Source: Falsiphaeobacter marinintestinus
GTDB lineage: Bacteria > Pseudomonadota > Alphaproteobacteria > Rhodobacterales > Rhodobacteraceae
Length of the DNA stretch: 64,000 bases
Assembly: GCF_007923355.1 (NCBI RefSeq)
Contig: NZ_VOGO01000004.1
Span: 186,001-250,000, forward strand
Direction: 5' to 3'
The position numbers and the translations under genes were made by a program. The notes beneath the pieces were generated by a model. It made no database searches. It saw nothing but the letters and a program-made list of their open reading frames with translations, and had not been told where the DNA came from. Below, piece by piece: positions 1 to 7,108 of this stretch. Numbering within the stretch: position 1 is the stretch's first letter; each line of letters begins with the position of its first letter.

Positions 1-247
1 CAAACTGTTTATTCAGAAGTACTGAAAACTTTCGAGATCGGACGTACATTCAATCATGGCGATTTCAGGGCGAAAGTTGGCGCTGATTAGCTGCAACGGC
101 AAAATGGCTCTGTGGGGGGCCTTAACCGCCAAGACAGATCGTATTCCCGGGGAGCTGCTTTTCCCGAGGTTGAAAGAAAATAAGACCGGTTGGACTGCAT
201 GCGCATGGACTGTGCCTGCACAGGACGCCGAGATGACTGGGTGACAG

Positions 248-1036
248 ATGAAAGATGGGTTTCAGGAAAGCAATATGGTCGCGCTGCTTGATCGCAGCGA
301 GATCAGCATCGCTGCATCATCCGCTCTGACCAATTTGTTGCCGAGCGCCGAGATCGCCGGGTTTCCCGGGAAAGCGGCCGCCAACGTAACGCACGCCCCG
401 CGGTCTCTTCAACCTGACCAGAAAACTAGCGCGTATGGCCGGTTCGGCAAGCGGGTTCTTGATTTGTGTCTGGTCGCGATCTCACTGCCCGTTGCACTGC
501 CGGTGATTTTGCTAAGCGCCATCGCGCTTTGGTTCGAAAGCGGCCTGCCGTTCTATCGTCAGAAACGACTGGGCGAACATGGGTCGGTCTTCCATCTGCT
601 GAAACTGCGGACAATGGTTCGGGATGCGGACGGGATGCTGGAACGTGTCCTGGCGGATGATCCGCAAATGCGGGCCGAATGGGACGCGACCCAGAAGCTG
701 AAGAACGACCCTCGCATTACCCATGTGGGCGCGTTCTTGCGGGCGACATCGCTGGACGAACTTCCGCAACTCTGGAATGTCCTGACCGGCGAGATGAGCC
801 TTGTCGGCCCACGCCCGATGATGCCTGATCAATTGCCTTTGTATGGTGATCCGCAAGCCTATTTCGCGGTGAAACCGGGGATCACGGGATTGTGGCAGGT
901 GTCGGCGCGCAACGAAAACCGGTTCGATTACCGGTGCCAGGTGGATGCCGCCTATTTCCAGTCTATTTCGCTTTGGACGGATGCTGCCATCATGTTTCGC
1001 ACAGTGGGCGTGGTTGCACGCCGTACCGGGTACTGA
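248..1036 (+). CDS. Exopolysaccharide-initiating polyprenyl-phosphate sugar phosphotransferase (ExoY/WbaP C-terminal type)
   Basis: Predicted to transfer a sugar-1-phosphate from a nucleotide sugar to undecaprenyl phosphate at the inner membrane, the first step of repeat-unit synthesis. The 262-residue product has a non-conserved N-terminus of about 65 residues, one hydrophobic segment (about 75-97, LVAISLPVALPVILLSAIAL) and then the bacterial sugar transferase core: FYRQKRLGEHG, the KLRTM motif, LRATSLDELPQLWNVLTGEMSLVGPRP and KPGITGLWQVSARN. It is the short, single-membrane-segment (ExoY-like) form rather than the long five-helix form. An alternative ATG at 275 has a better ribosome binding site (AGGAAAG at 264-270) and would give 253 residues. 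It heads a plus-strand run with the CpsD-like and Wzz-like genes. The sugar is unknown. Confidence 0.9.
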   Translation: MKDGFQESNMVALLDRSEISIAASSALTNLLPSAEIAGFPGKAAANVTHAPRSLQPDQKTSAYGRFGKRVLDLCLVAISLPVALPVILLSAIALWFESGLPFYRQKRLGEHGSVFHLLKLRTMVRDADGMLERVLADDPQMRAEWDATQKLKNDPRITHVGAFLRATSLDELPQLWNVLTGEMSLVGPRPMMPDQLPLYGDPQAYFAVKPGITGLWQVSARNENRFDYRCQVDAAYFQSISLWTDAAIMFRTVGVVARRTGY

Positions 1037-1105
1037 ACACGTCAGACGCCGAAACGTCCGGGGGCGCGGGGGGCCGGGCCAGAATGAGCATTTGGGGTAA
1101 GCGGT

Positions 1106-2053
1106 ATGAAAGACTATGTTAAGTGGGCTGACGCGGGGGACCGGACCCTGCAACCGAACCTGGCCCAGTGGGAAGACCAAAAAGTAATGAGCGATGATCA
1201 GCAGGAAAGCCGGATCTTTCGCCGTAAGGCCGCCAACCGAAAGTTGGTGGCGGTGCATCAGCCCGAACCGGAAAAGATCACCGAACCCGTTCAGAAAAAA
1301 ACATCGGCTAAACCGACTGTTGAAAACCTGCCGGTGCCGCTGCCCGAAGACTGGAATCGCCTGCATCAGGTCCGTCCCGGCGTGCGCAAGCACATCCTTG
1401 GCAATTTGCCTCTCATCAGCTTCTTTCGCGATGATCCGGCGGCCCGGGCCTTTGATCTGTTGCGGTCCAGATTGTTGCAGGGGATCAAATCGAAAGGCTG
1501 GAAGCGCGTTGCCATTGCGGCCCCGACCAAAGGTTGCGGTGCGACGTTTACGGCGGTGAATCTGGCGCTCAGCCTGGCACGCATTCCTGACAGCCGTGTC
1601 GTTCTGATGGATCTCAACATGCGCGACCCCGGTGTTGCCTCTGCCTTGGATATTCACGGACACGGCGACATGCACGGGTTTTTGCGGGGGGATGTGCCCA
1701 CGGTCGATCATCTGGTGCGTGTCGGCGATACGCTGGCCCTGGGTCTTGCGGACAGCCCCGACCGTTTCGCGGCCGAACTGTTGCATGGAACCGGCGCGAC
1801 CGAGACGCTTGAGGCGATGGTCGATACTGTGCATCCGGATGTGGTGATCTGCGATCTTCCGGCTGTGCTGTCGCATGACGACTTTGTGGCCTGTCTGGCC
1901 CATGTCGATTGTGTGCTGCTGGTGTCGGACGCAGAACAGACCACAGCGGCGCAGATTGCCGCCTGCGAAGAGGTCATGGGCGATCAGGTTGGCTTGTTGG
2001 GCGTGGTGTTGAACCGGGCCCGGCGGTCAAGCGTCGAAGACTACGACAGCTGA
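1106..2053 (+). CDS. CpsD/ExoP-type BY-kinase-like ATPase with a substituted Walker A lysine
   Basis: Resembles the cytoplasmic ATPase partner of Wzz/PCP co-polymerases that controls polysaccharide chain length. The core starts near residue 134 with VAIAAPTKGCGATFTAVNLAL and continues with VVLMDLNMRDPG (Walker A', D169) and a later VVICDLPAV strand. Aligned with the usual GEGKST loop, the P-loop here reads GCGATF, so alanine (146) stands where the catalytic lysine is expected. The C-terminus carries one tyrosine (EDYDS) rather than a tyrosine cluster, so autokinase activity is doubtful. Residues 1-100 are charged and of low complexity. ATG at 1187 is an alternative start. The Wzz-like gene follows about 120 bases downstream, so the pair probably forms a split co-polymerase. 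The assignment is by family resemblance. Confidence 0.8.
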   Translation: MKDYVKWADAGDRTLQPNLAQWEDQKVMSDDQQESRIFRRKAANRKLVAVHQPEPEKITEPVQKKTSAKPTVENLPVPLPEDWNRLHQVRPGVRKHILGNLPLISFFRDDPAARAFDLLRSRLLQGIKSKGWKRVAIAAPTKGCGATFTAVNLALSLARIPDSRVVLMDLNMRDPGVASALDIHGHGDMHGFLRGDVPTVDHLVRVGDTLALGLADSPDRFAAELLHGTGATETLEAMVDTVHPDVVICDLPAVLSHDDFVACLAHVDCVLLVSDAEQTTAAQIAACEEVMGDQVGLLGVVLNRARRSSVEDYDS

Positions 2054-2176
2054 TCCCTCCGGAACCGCGAATTCGCCATAGTTTTGCCGGTTTAATTTGG
2101 TCTAAACTCGACAAGGCCCGGCGAACGGGCGGGCAGTTTGCCGCCTTGGGCAAGTCCGATTTACAGGAAAAGGCGA

Positions 2177-3445
2177 ATGGGTTCTATTTTTTCGCTTGAT
2201 GATGCCATCGACATGCTGCGTCGTCGCGCAGTTGTGATTGCTATGGTCATCGTTCTTGGCAGTGTTTTGTCCGTGCTGTTCGCGCTTGGCCAACAGCACA
2301 TGTATCGCTCGATCGAAGTCATCCAGTTCTCGCAACCCAAAATCGCGGACGAACTGGCGCGTTCGACCGCCGAAGGGTCATCGGCCCGGCGTCTGCAACT
2401 TATCGAACAACGCCTGATGGCGCGCGACAGCGTCCTTGAGATCATCGACAAATACGACCTTTATTCACAGTACCGTGGTCTGACCCAGGCCGAACTTGTG
2501 CTGAGACTGCGCCAGTCGGTGCGGGTTCAGGGAACCGCCGCGGCGCCCAGTGGCGGCTTTGACGATGGCGCGGTGTCGATCCTGACAATTTCCGCCGACA
2601 TGCCCACCGCGTTGCAGGCCCAACAGGTCGCGCATGAAATCTCGCAACGCACAATCGAACTGACGAACGAATCCCGGATCGAACAGGCGCGTGAAACGCT
2701 GGCCTTCTTCGAAGCGCGGGCTGACACGTTGCGGGCTGAAATTGCGCGCGTGGATGACGAATTTGCGGCCTATCGCAATGCCAACGAAGTCTCGATGCCC
2801 GGCAGTATCGAATTCCGCCGCTCTGAAATCGCCACCATTAATCAGGGCCTGCTGGATATCGCGCGCGAGCGGATCGAGATCGAGCGCGCCGCCCAAAACG
2901 TCAGCGAGACCGAGCGTAAGGCGACAGCCGAGCGTAAACTGGCTGATTTCAACGAACAACTTGCCACGCTCGAAGCGCAACGTGTCCTTTTGGCTGATCG
3001 TAAGGCGGAACTTGAAGCCTCGGTTGAAACCGCCCCGGAAGTGGAACGGCGCGTCGGCGCGTATGAACGCGAACTGGAACAGCTGCAGGCCGAGCTTGAT
3101 AACCTGGCCGAACGCCGTACCGAGGCTGAAGTCGGCTATCGGTTGGAAACACAGGCCCAGTCCGGGCGCCTGACCGTGCTGGAGCCAGCCACAATCCCGG
3201 ATTATCCAATCACAGGCAGCCGCAAAAAGCTGGCGCTGATGGGGGGCGTGGCCAGCGTTGGCCTTGCCCTGCTTATCGCCTTCCTGCTCGATCTGCGTCG
3301 CCCGGTGATCCGCTCAGCCGCGCAGATGCAGCGCGAAATCGGCTTCCGTCCGGTGGTGTCGGTGCCGTTTCTTGACACCCGCCCCAAGCGAAAGTGGTTC
3401 GGGCTTGGACCGAAGGTCAAGCAGAAGGATGAAGCGGTTCTTTGA
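2177..3445 (+). CDS. Wzz/GumC-like polysaccharide chain-length determinant protein
   Basis: Inner-membrane polysaccharide co-polymerase. The chosen ATG (2177) follows an AGGAAAAGG ribosome binding site and gives 422 residues starting MGSIFSLDDAIDML; an upstream in-frame start at 2138 adds 13 unlikely residues. The layout is typical: a short cytoplasmic N-terminus, a membrane helix (about 17-38, VVIAMVIVLGSVLSVLFAL), a long periplasmic part rich in Glu, Arg and Ala heptads (about 160-330, coiled coil), the Pro-rich PDYPITGSRKKL motif, and a second helix (about 350-373). A C-terminal tail of about 49 residues reaches the cytoplasm and lacks a kinase domain, which fits the separate CpsD-like gene just upstream. 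It ends 10 bases before the convergent flippase gene. Confidence 0.88.
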   Translation: MGSIFSLDDAIDMLRRRAVVIAMVIVLGSVLSVLFALGQQHMYRSIEVIQFSQPKIADELARSTAEGSSARRLQLIEQRLMARDSVLEIIDKYDLYSQYRGLTQAELVLRLRQSVRVQGTAAAPSGGFDDGAVSILTISADMPTALQAQQVAHEISQRTIELTNESRIEQARETLAFFEARADTLRAEIARVDDEFAAYRNANEVSMPGSIEFRRSEIATINQGLLDIARERIEIERAAQNVSETERKATAERKLADFNEQLATLEAQRVLLADRKAELEASVETAPEVERRVGAYERELEQLQAELDNLAERRTEAEVGYRLETQAQSGRLTVLEPATIPDYPITGSRKKLALMGGVASVGLALLIAFLLDLRRPVIRSAAQMQREIGFRPVVSVPFLDTRPKRKWFGLGPKVKQKDEAVL

Positions 3446-3455
3446 TCGGGGACGC

Positions 3456-4847
3456 CTAGCTGGCCGCTGCCAGTGCAACGATCCGATCCCAGTGCAGCCA
3501 GATCGCAAGCGATGACGGAAAGATCGTCAGAACCGCAAAGATGGCATCATGCAGCGGATCCCAGACTCCGTGTTTGCGCGACAGCCAGACGACCATCGGA
3601 TAGCTGATGACACTTGCCACCCCCATCCCGACAATCGCGCCAACCAGCCCGAAATAGGTGACTCCCAGCAGGATCGATCCGATTTGCGCCGCAGCGCGGG
3701 CCGCCGAATAGAAAAAATAAGACCGGCTGTCGCCTGCGGCCAAAGCGGCCTGATCATAGGTCACCACAATCATCGCAGGTGTCAGCAAACAGGCGATCAG
3801 AGTGACCATCGGCCCCGACAGCGTGTAACGTGCATCATACATCAGATCGACAAGGGCCGGCCCGAAGAACGCAAAGATCATCGACATCACAAGCAGGCTC
3901 ATGGTGATGCCTGACCGCAGCTTGCGCAGGTTCAGGAAGTTCTTGCGCGACTCGCTTGCAGGCTTGTCTCGATAGACCGGGATCAGCAGCCGCCCGTTGA
4001 TGTTTTGCGCCATCAGGGTCGGAAAGCTCGCTAGGAAAAAACCGATATTGTACAGGCCCAGCATCTCAAGCGGCAGGAATTTCCCAAGGATCACCCGGTC
4101 GCCCTGACTGGTGAAGAACCAGAATACGGTACTGAAAAACAGCCATTTGCCGAAATGCAGCAGGTTGCTTGCCGCCGCCGGTTCCAGCCGGAAGCGGTTT
4201 CTGTGCCCGGGCAGCAGATACCAGGTCAGAAACCACCGCACCGTGGTTTGTATGATCCCGCCCAACACCAGCGCGATCACCGATTGCGTGACCCAGGCCA
4301 GCCAGACCATCATCGCCACGCCCAGCACCTGACTGATCAGATCAAGGGCCGTCACCCGCCCGACCAACAGATGCCGGTGGGCGGTTTCAATCGCCGTCGT
4401 GTTGAACCCGCTGATCAAAACGGTCAGCCCGGCGATGGGCAGGTACAGCATAAGGTCCGGTTCGCCATAAAACTGTGCGGCGGGCCAGGCCAACATGCAG
4501 GTCACCACCCACAGAACACACCCGCGGATCACCTGAAGTGTCCAGGCGGTATCCAGAAAATCGGGGTCATCGCCGCGCGGGTTCTGCGCAATCGACGGCA
4601 CCAGCCCGAAATCCGAAAACATCTGCAAGCCGACAAGGATCACGTTGACCAGCGTCATCAGACCGAAGGCTTCGGGGAACAACAGCCGCGTCAGGATCAG
4701 ATTTGCGGCCAGCCGCAGGGCCTGATTGCCGCCATAGCCGATGACCAACCACGATCCGCCGCGCAGCACGCGCGACATCAGGCTGTTACCAAGAAAGATG
4801 GCGGAAACCCTGCTCATCTGGTCTGCGTCAGTCCTGTTCCCGAACAC
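3456..4847 (-). CDS. Polysaccharide flippase, Wzx/MOP superfamily (oligosaccharide flippase family)
   Basis: Predicted to flip lipid-linked repeat units across the inner membrane. The 463-residue protein is hydrophobic throughout with about 12-14 membrane segments. It begins with the typical family stretch RGGSWLVIGYGGNQALRLAANLILTRLLFPEAFGLMTLV, followed by an amphipathic link containing DFGLVPSIAQNP. The first codon listed is GTG (4847); ATG codons at 4817 or 4778 may be the true start, and no ribosome binding site decides between them. It is convergent with the Wzz-like gene and divergent from the GT4 gene, so it has its own promoter in 4848-5069. Substrate specificity cannot be read from the sequence. 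Confidence 0.85.
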   Translation of the reverse strand: MFGNRTDADQMSRVSAIFLGNSLMSRVLRGGSWLVIGYGGNQALRLAANLILTRLLFPEAFGLMTLVNVILVGLQMFSDFGLVPSIAQNPRGDDPDFLDTAWTLQVIRGCVLWVVTCMLAWPAAQFYGEPDLMLYLPIAGLTVLISGFNTTAIETAHRHLLVGRVTALDLISQVLGVAMMVWLAWVTQSVIALVLGGIIQTTVRWFLTWYLLPGHRNRFRLEPAAASNLLHFGKWLFFSTVFWFFTSQGDRVILGKFLPLEMLGLYNIGFFLASFPTLMAQNINGRLLIPVYRDKPASESRKNFLNLRKLRSGITMSLLVMSMIFAFFGPALVDLMYDARYTLSGPMVTLIACLLTPAMIVVTYDQAALAAGDSRSYFFYSAARAAAQIGSILLGVTYFGLVGAIVGMGVASVISYPMVVWLSRKHGVWDPLHDAIFAVLTIFPSSLAIWLHWDRIVALAAAS

Positions 4848-5069
4848 GTCCTGCCGAATCGGGGACGCTGCCTGTCAGTGATGGAACCAACTTAGCGTCA
4901 TGCCATCTGGATGGTTACCCCGAGGTGCAGGGAAAAACGGTCCCGAATTCCCACGGTTGCGAAACAATCCTACCCCCGATCTGCCATTGACGGCACAGGC
5001 AGGCGGCACGCTTTTCACATTGGCTTTCAAAGGCTAGGTGTGTGGCAGTACCAACCGTTAGGGCCGCCC

Positions 5070-6275
5070 GTGAAAATTGCCTATGTTCTGAACACCTATC
5101 CGCAGCCATCGCACAGCTTCATACGTCGCGAAGTGCAGGCGTTGGAACGGCGCGGGTTTTCGGTGCTGCGACTGGCGATGCGCCGGTCGGATGCGCAACT
5201 GGTCGACCCGCTTGATCTGGGCGAGGCAGAGCGTACCGAATACATCCTTGATCAGGGGGGGCTACGCTTGCTGACCGGGCTGGCAGCGGCCTTTTTCAAA
5301 TCACCCGGCCAAACCTTTGCCGCGTTGCGGATCGCCTTGCGCGCAGGCCGCCTCTCCGAGGTTGGCAGGCTACGTCATGTGATCTATCTGGCCGAGGCCG
5401 CTTGCATCGCGGATCGCTGCCATCAGGACGGCGTTCAACACATCCATGCGCATTTTGGTACCAACGCAGCGATGGTGGCGCGTTTGGTGCGGGCGCTTGG
5501 CGGGCCAGGCTACAGCTTTACCACCCACGGCCCGGAAGAATTTGATGCCCCGCGCGCCTTGTCGCTGGGCGACAAGCTCGACAATGCGGCCTTTGCGGTT
5601 GGTGTCAGCCAGTTCGGGCGCAGCCAGCTTTCGCGCTGGGCGGCCTTTACAACATGGCCACGCCTGAAGGTGGTCCATTGCGGTATCGAACCGTCCGCGT
5701 TTTCTGATCCCGAACCCCTGCCCACAGGCCCACTGCGTCTGGTGTCAATCGGGCGGTTCGTCGAACAAAAGGGCCAGATGGTGCTGGTCAACGCCATGGC
5801 CCAGCTACGCGACAGCCCGGTTCATCTGACGCTGGTGGGCGATGGCGACATGCGCGGTGATCTTGAACAGGCCATTGCCGCGCATGGCTTGCAGGATAAA
5901 ATCACCCTCACCGGCTGGTTGCCGGAAACCGGAGTGCGCGCCGAATTGGCCGCAGCCCATGCGTTGGTGATGCCCAGTTTTGCCGAAGGCCTGCCGATGG
6001 TGGTGATGGAGGCGATGGCCGCCGCCCGCCCGGTGATCGCCACCTATATCGCAGGCATGCCCGAACTGGTTCAGCCGGGGATCACAGGCTGGCTGGTGCC
6101 CGCAGGGGACACAGACACGCTGGCCCGCGCGATCAAGGATATGGCGGCAACACCGCATGAGGATCTGGCGCGGATGGGGCAGGCCGGTCGCCTGCGCGTG
6201 CTGATGCGCCATGACGTGGATGTCGAGGCGGGCAAGCTTGCCGGGTTCATCGAAGGCGCGGTTTCAGGCACTTAA
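5070..6275 (+). CDS. Glycosyltransferase family 4 (group 1), exopolysaccharide type
   Basis: Retaining GT-B glycosyltransferase acting on a lipid-linked intermediate at the cytoplasmic face. The start is placed at GTG 5070, where the family N-terminus KIAYVLNTYPQPSHSFIRREV begins; the open frame reaches back to 4911 but that part shows no family resemblance. The result is 401 residues. The N-terminal Rossmann half contains HIHAHFGTNAAMVARL and FTTHGPEEFDAPRA. The C-terminal half has LRLVSIGRFVEQKGQ, LVGDG and the nucleotide-binding E-x7-E region (PSFAEGLPMVVMEAMAAARPVIAT). It resembles WcaL/AmsK-like transferases of exopolysaccharide loci. The stop overlaps by 4 bases that of the convergent GT2 gene. 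Confidence 0.85.
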   Translation: MKIAYVLNTYPQPSHSFIRREVQALERRGFSVLRLAMRRSDAQLVDPLDLGEAERTEYILDQGGLRLLTGLAAAFFKSPGQTFAALRIALRAGRLSEVGRLRHVIYLAEAACIADRCHQDGVQHIHAHFGTNAAMVARLVRALGGPGYSFTTHGPEEFDAPRALSLGDKLDNAAFAVGVSQFGRSQLSRWAAFTTWPRLKVVHCGIEPSAFSDPEPLPTGPLRLVSIGRFVEQKGQMVLVNAMAQLRDSPVHLTLVGDGDMRGDLEQAIAAHGLQDKITLTGWLPETGVRAELAAAHALVMPSFAEGLPMVVMEAMAAARPVIATYIAGMPELVQPGITGWLVPAGDTDTLARAIKDMAATPHEDLARMGQAGRLRVLMRHDVDVEAGKLAGFIEGAVSGT

Positions 6276-7108
6276 CGCCCACGCGCCCAGCGGGACTGGC
6301 TGCGAAACAGCCCAGCCCAAACCGCGACTGAAACCGCCGCATACACACAGAACCCCAGCGGATCGGACAGAAACAGCCGCATCAGCATATCCAAAGACAC
6401 GCGGTGCTTGTCGTCATTTGCCAACAGCTCGGGAAAGCGGGCCTTGATCTGATTGACACCGGCGTCCTGACGTCGGCGTACCCGGACCAGATTGGTGAAC
6501 CCTTCGACCATTGGCCACGTATAGTCCGCAGGCACCCCAATGCGTTCCTGGGGGGCAAAGCTCAGCCGGGCAAAGGTGTCGTCCGAAATGATGTCGGGCC
6601 ATGCCCCCCAGCGATTTCGCCCGGCGCGGTTCATCGCAAAAATCCCAAACCCCGGCACACCGTCGCGCGTGAACGGCAGGCGCGTCCAGAACCGGCCATA
6701 GGCACGGGTGACCCGGCTGTCGGCCGGGGCCACCTGTGGCACCCCGCCGGCATAAAGCGGGGCAGGGACATCCAGCGCCTGCACCAGACTGGGCAACAAC
6801 GCAGGGCTGACGATCACATCGGCGTCCAGATAAATCAGAACTTCGCCCCGGGCCTCGGCCTCGCCCCGGTTCAACGCGCCCAGCTTTCCGCCCTCTGGTA
6901 CCTCAAGCACCCGGACCGGCCAGTCGTTGCCACGCGGGACAGATTGCGCCAGCGCGATGGTATCGTCAGTACAGCCATTGGCGACCACCAGAAGCTCGCC
7001 CCGCCAGCCCTTGGGCAAGGGAGCCGACTCCAGCACCGCGCCAAGGCAAGCCTCGATGTAACCCGCCTCGTTGTGGGCAGGCAGGATAATGCTGGCGATG
7101 CGGGTCAT
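6272..7108 (-). CDS. Glycosyltransferase family 2
   Basis: Inverting GT-A glycosyltransferase of 278 residues. The N-terminus RIASIILPAHNEAGYIEACL carries the nucleotide-binding strand; VVANGCTDDT and the DxD-like IYLDADVIV (around residue 96) follow. Later come VTRAYGRFWTRLPF and GFGIFAMNRAGR, the acceptor-side region, and a C-terminal hydrophobic segment (FCVYAAVSVAVWAGLF) that may anchor it to the membrane. It is the last gene of the minus-strand run: its start overlaps by 4 bases (7105-7108) the stop of the SGNH-glycoside hydrolase gene, indicating translational coupling. Together with the second GT2 at 15901 it places sugar transfer inside the PKS/NRPS operon. Donor and acceptor are unknown. 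Confidence 0.85.
   Translation of the reverse strand: MTRIASIILPAHNEAGYIEACLGAVLESAPLPKGWRGELLVVANGCTDDTIALAQSVPRGNDWPVRVLEVPEGGKLGALNRGEAEARGEVLIYLDADVIVSPALLPSLVQALDVPAPLYAGGVPQVAPADSRVTRAYGRFWTRLPFTRDGVPGFGIFAMNRAGRNRWGAWPDIISDDTFARLSFAPQERIGVPADYTWPMVEGFTNLVRVRRRQDAGVNQIKARFPELLANDDKHRVSLDMLMRLFLSDPLGFCVYAAVSVAVWAGLFRSQSRWARGR

Noticed and set aside
56-244. Possible 62-codon gene before the sugar transferase
   Set aside because: No ribosome binding site, signal or recognisable motif, and atypical composition; more likely part of the leader of the next gene.
512-1903. Long minus-strand open frame of 463 codons opposite the first two genes
   Set aside because: It lies antisense to two genes with clear family motifs, is rich in His, Arg and Gln as expected of a GC-rich shadow frame, and shows no domain.
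4155-4895. Plus-strand open frame opposite the flippase gene
   Set aside because: Gln/His/Pro-rich antisense translation of a clear membrane protein; no independent evidence of coding.
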